Position numbers and translations under genes: made by a program. 64,000 nucleotides of DNA from Salinibacterium sp. (GTDB lineage Bacteria; Actinomycetota; Actinomycetes; Actinomycetales; Microbacteriaceae): assembly GCA_015234465.1 (NCBI GenBank), contig JADGNA010000008.1, positions 496,001-560,000 of the forward strand. The letters are read 5' to 3'. Shown piece by piece: positions 62,413 through 64,000 of the stretch. Under the pieces are notes generated by a model. The model searched no databases, was not told the DNA's origin, and saw nothing but the letters and a program-made list of their open reading frames with translations. Every line of letters begins with the position of its first letter. Positions within the stretch are counted from its first letter, which is position 1.

Positions 62413-63213
62413 CTACGCGCCGCCGACCACGACGAGCGGGGCGGATGACGGCTCCTGAGAGCCGCCCTCCGGCTCGAGCGTCACGCCGACCGCGTCGCCG
62501 CCGGTCATCGCACCGTCGAGCACGCGCCAGGTCTTGCCCTCGTCAGCAGCCTCGAACGTGGCATCCGGAATCGGGTCGCCCGCCCGGATGTACCAGAGCT
62601 GGTAGGTCTTGCCCTCGGGCGCCGGCGGCATCGCGTCGACCATGATCGCCGAGCGGGCCTGCTCGGCCGACCAGATGAGGGTCACCTGGCCGCCGCCCTC
62701 CATCTCGGTCACCGCCTGCTGCGCATCCGCGGCCGCCTGCAGCTCAGCGAGCGCGGTGGCCTGCTCGATCGCGAAGTCGTTGCGCTGGCCCTGCGCGATG
62801 AGCGAGCCCACGACGCCACCGCCGACGAACAGCAGCACGGATGCCGCGGCCGCCACCAGGAACACGGCACCGCGCGACCACCGCGACGCGGCGCGCTGCT
62901 CGGCTCGCGTGGGGGCTGCCGCGACAGGGTCGCTGCTTTCAATAGGCTCAGGTGAAGCCGATGAGACAGGCGCGGCCGGCAACTGGGGAGTCATCGCGAC
63001 CTGCGCGAGGATGCTCGCGCGAAGGTCGGCGCTCGGCTCCACGGGCTCGGCGGCGAGCGCCAGGCTCGAGGCCACGTCGGCGTACGCAGAGGCCTCCGCC
63101 GTGGCATCCGGTGTCTCCAACAGCCAGGCCTCATACTCGGCGCGCTCCTCGGCACTCAGGGCGCCGAGGGCGTAGGCGGCGGCGAGTTCCTCGGGTGTCT
63201 TGCGCTCGCTCAT
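62413..63213 (-). CDS. rskA: Anti-sigma factor RskA type
   Basis: A 266-residue membrane protein. The cytoplasmic N-domain (TPEELAAAYALGALSAEERAEYEAWLLETPDA-like helices, about 1-60) would bind the sigma factor. A linker follows, then one membrane helix (about 112-137, FLVAAAASVLLFVGGGVVGS), and an outer RskA domain with VTLIWSAEQARSAIMVDAMP and TYQLWYIRAGDPIPDA. It restrains SigK until proteolysis. It overlaps the sigK stop by 4 nt (ATGA). Confidence 0.92.
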   Translation of the reverse strand: MSERKTPEELAAAYALGALSAEERAEYEAWLLETPDATAEASAYADVASSLALAAEPVEPSADLRASILAQVAMTPQLPAAPVSSASPEPIESSDPVAAAPTRAEQRAASRWSRGAVFLVAAAASVLLFVGGGVVGSLIAQGQRNDFAIEQATALAELQAAADAQQAVTEMEGGGQVTLIWSAEQARSAIMVDAMPPAPEGKTYQLWYIRAGDPIPDATFEAADEGKTWRVLDGAMTGGDAVGVTLEPEGGSQEPSSAPLVVVGGA

Positions 63214-63803
63214 GATGCCACCCCCAGTTCTGTGCGTAGTCGAAGCATGCCGTCTCGGATGCGCGTCTTGACGGTGCCGAGCGGCACCTGCAGCCTCTCG
63301 GCCACCTCTGTCTGCGTGAGGCCACCGTAGTAGGCGAGCGACACGGCCTCGCGCTGCAGCTCGCTGAGCCGCGCCATCGCAACCTTCACCCGTTCCGCCT
63401 CGAGGGTCGTCGCGACGGTCTCGGCGACGTCGTCGACGGGGCCTGCGAGGTCACGGATGCCGATCGCTTCGTCGCGGTCGCGCGACGACTGGGAGGAACG
63501 GATGCGATCGATCGCGCGCCGGTGCGCCATGGTCATGATCCACGTCATCGCTGCTCCCTTCGCCGAGTCGTATCGTGGTGCGTTCTGCCAGATCTCGAGG
63601 AACACCTCCTGGGCGACCTCCTCCGACTGTGCCGGATCGACCAGCACGCGCCGGATCAACCCGAGCACCCGGGGCGCGACCGCGTCGTAGAGCTGCGCAA
63701 ACGCGGCCTGGTCGCCCGTCGCCACACGCGCGAGGAGCGCCGAGACGGCGTTGGCCTCGACGGGCGCATCGGGTTGCGGGTCTGCGGTCACGAGATACAG
63801 CAT
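63210..63803 (-). CDS. sigK: ECF RNA polymerase sigma factor SigK
   Basis: A 197-residue sigma factor. Region 2 has LYDAVAPRVLGLIRRVLVD, AQEVFLEIWQNAPRYD and AMTWIMTMAHRRAIDRIRS; region 4 has LSELQREAVSLAYYGGLTQ and VPLGTVKTRIRDGMLRLR. Pairing with RskA identifies the SigK group, which in mycobacteria controls a few exported proteins. The start is the ATG at 63803; an in-frame GTG lies five codons in. In the remaining 197 bp to the window end I see no gene or clear motif. Confidence 0.93.
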   Translation of the reverse strand: MLYLVTADPQPDAPVEANAVSALLARVATGDQAAFAQLYDAVAPRVLGLIRRVLVDPAQSEEVAQEVFLEIWQNAPRYDSAKGAAMTWIMTMAHRRAIDRIRSSQSSRDRDEAIGIRDLAGPVDDVAETVATTLEAERVKVAMARLSELQREAVSLAYYGGLTQTEVAERLQVPLGTVKTRIRDGMLRLRTELGVAS

Positions 63804-64000
63804 GCATCACATCCCGCGGCCCGGCGACCACATGGCGGCGGAAGCGCCGGCTCGCCCTGGCGAAGCGGGTCGGGTGTGTGCGTCCGAGTGCCGTCCTGTG
63901 GTCACACGGGAGGTTCGGAGTGGGCGCGACATCGGATTGGTCGCGGAGAAGAGTGAGTGCCAGACCGCAGAAACGCCTCTCGGCGCGAGGCCGCTCGAAG

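Noticed and set aside
63804-64000. A further gene (for example a fasciclin protein often found near sigK) at the window end
   Set aside because: Frames here are open by GC bias but show no domain, no ribosome site and no convincing codon pattern.

Overview
The window is a chromosomal segment of a high-GC actinomycete. A member of the Microbacteriaceae is the best guess. The support is GC-rich codon use throughout, actinobacterial gene order (serC-DUF2530, csp-DUF3027, carD-ispDF-cysS-rlmB, senX3/regX3-phoU-gpmA, glnR-mshD-ppk-mutT1-pstSCAB), mycothiol synthesis (mshD), IdeR-type iron boxes, many genes with a TANNNT -10 element only 6-8 nt before the start codon, and the interspersed GGGTTGAG...CGAAACCC repeat. 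The species cannot be named from the sequence alone. There is no prophage, integrase, transposase, CRISPR array or plasmid function. This is core and near-core chromosome.

Layout. 1-4.1 kb: a truncated phosphotransferase, an orphan zinc-ribbon/nuclease-fold protein, an HSL-type esterase, an orphan PIN protein, tRNA-Arg(CCU), a small HNH nuclease behind a structured and terminated leader, and ideR. 4.2-10.6 kb: serC-DUF2530, cold-shock protein plus DUF3027 protein, a small membrane protein, and an XPB helicase with its helicase-associated partner. 10.7-15.3 kb: a FolP2-like/RibD-like operon, a two-component system and an orphan WXG100 protein. 15.3-19.6 kb: groL under two CIRCE operators, a DUF3048 lipoprotein, a second cold-shock gene, a LytR_C protein and a DUF3263 protein. 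19.6-24.5 kb: an iron-controlled heme-uptake island (hmuT, htaA) interrupted by a DUF2332 gene. 24.5-31.4 kb: msrB, tRNA-Thr(UGU), an ABC exporter, a DsbA-like thiol protein, and msiK-DUF4032.

31.4-38.5 kb: a leucine-catabolism operon (methylcrotonyl-CoA carboxylase beta and alpha plus an acyl-CoA dehydrogenase) preceded by a leaderless 26-residue leader ORF, then the 5-oxoprolinase genes pxpA and a pxpB-pxpC fusion. 38.5-42.8 kb: rlmB, cysS, ispDF, carD. 43-47 kb: a small lipoprotein, senX3-regX3, phoU and gpmA. 47-51 kb: a lipoprotein, an FUSC protein, ygfZ, a nitrobindin-like FABP protein, and two small membrane proteins, one of only 36 residues. 51-56.8 kb: glnR, mshD, ppk, mutT1 and a VOC protein. 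56.8-62.3 kb: two tandem pstS paralogues followed by pstC-pstA-pstB. 62.4-63.8 kb: sigK-rskA.

How the parts work together. Phosphate is the main theme. SenX3-RegX3 would sense phosphate starvation, PhoU would couple signalling to transport, and PstSCAB imports phosphate. Ppk stores it, and 11-bp-phased PHO-box-like repeats of GTTCACC stand before phoU and before each pstS. Iron is the second theme. IdeR is encoded at one end of the window, and boxes matching its family consensus lie before hmuT and htaA. The most interesting loose ends are the structured leader RNA before the HNH gene, the coupled leader ORF of the carboxylase operon, the non-canonical DHPS/RibD pair, a 22-bp-period repeat array at two convergent gene ends, a palindrome overlapping the glnR Shine-Dalgarno sequence, and a LytR_C reading frame that runs over the neighbouring cold-shock leader and start codon.
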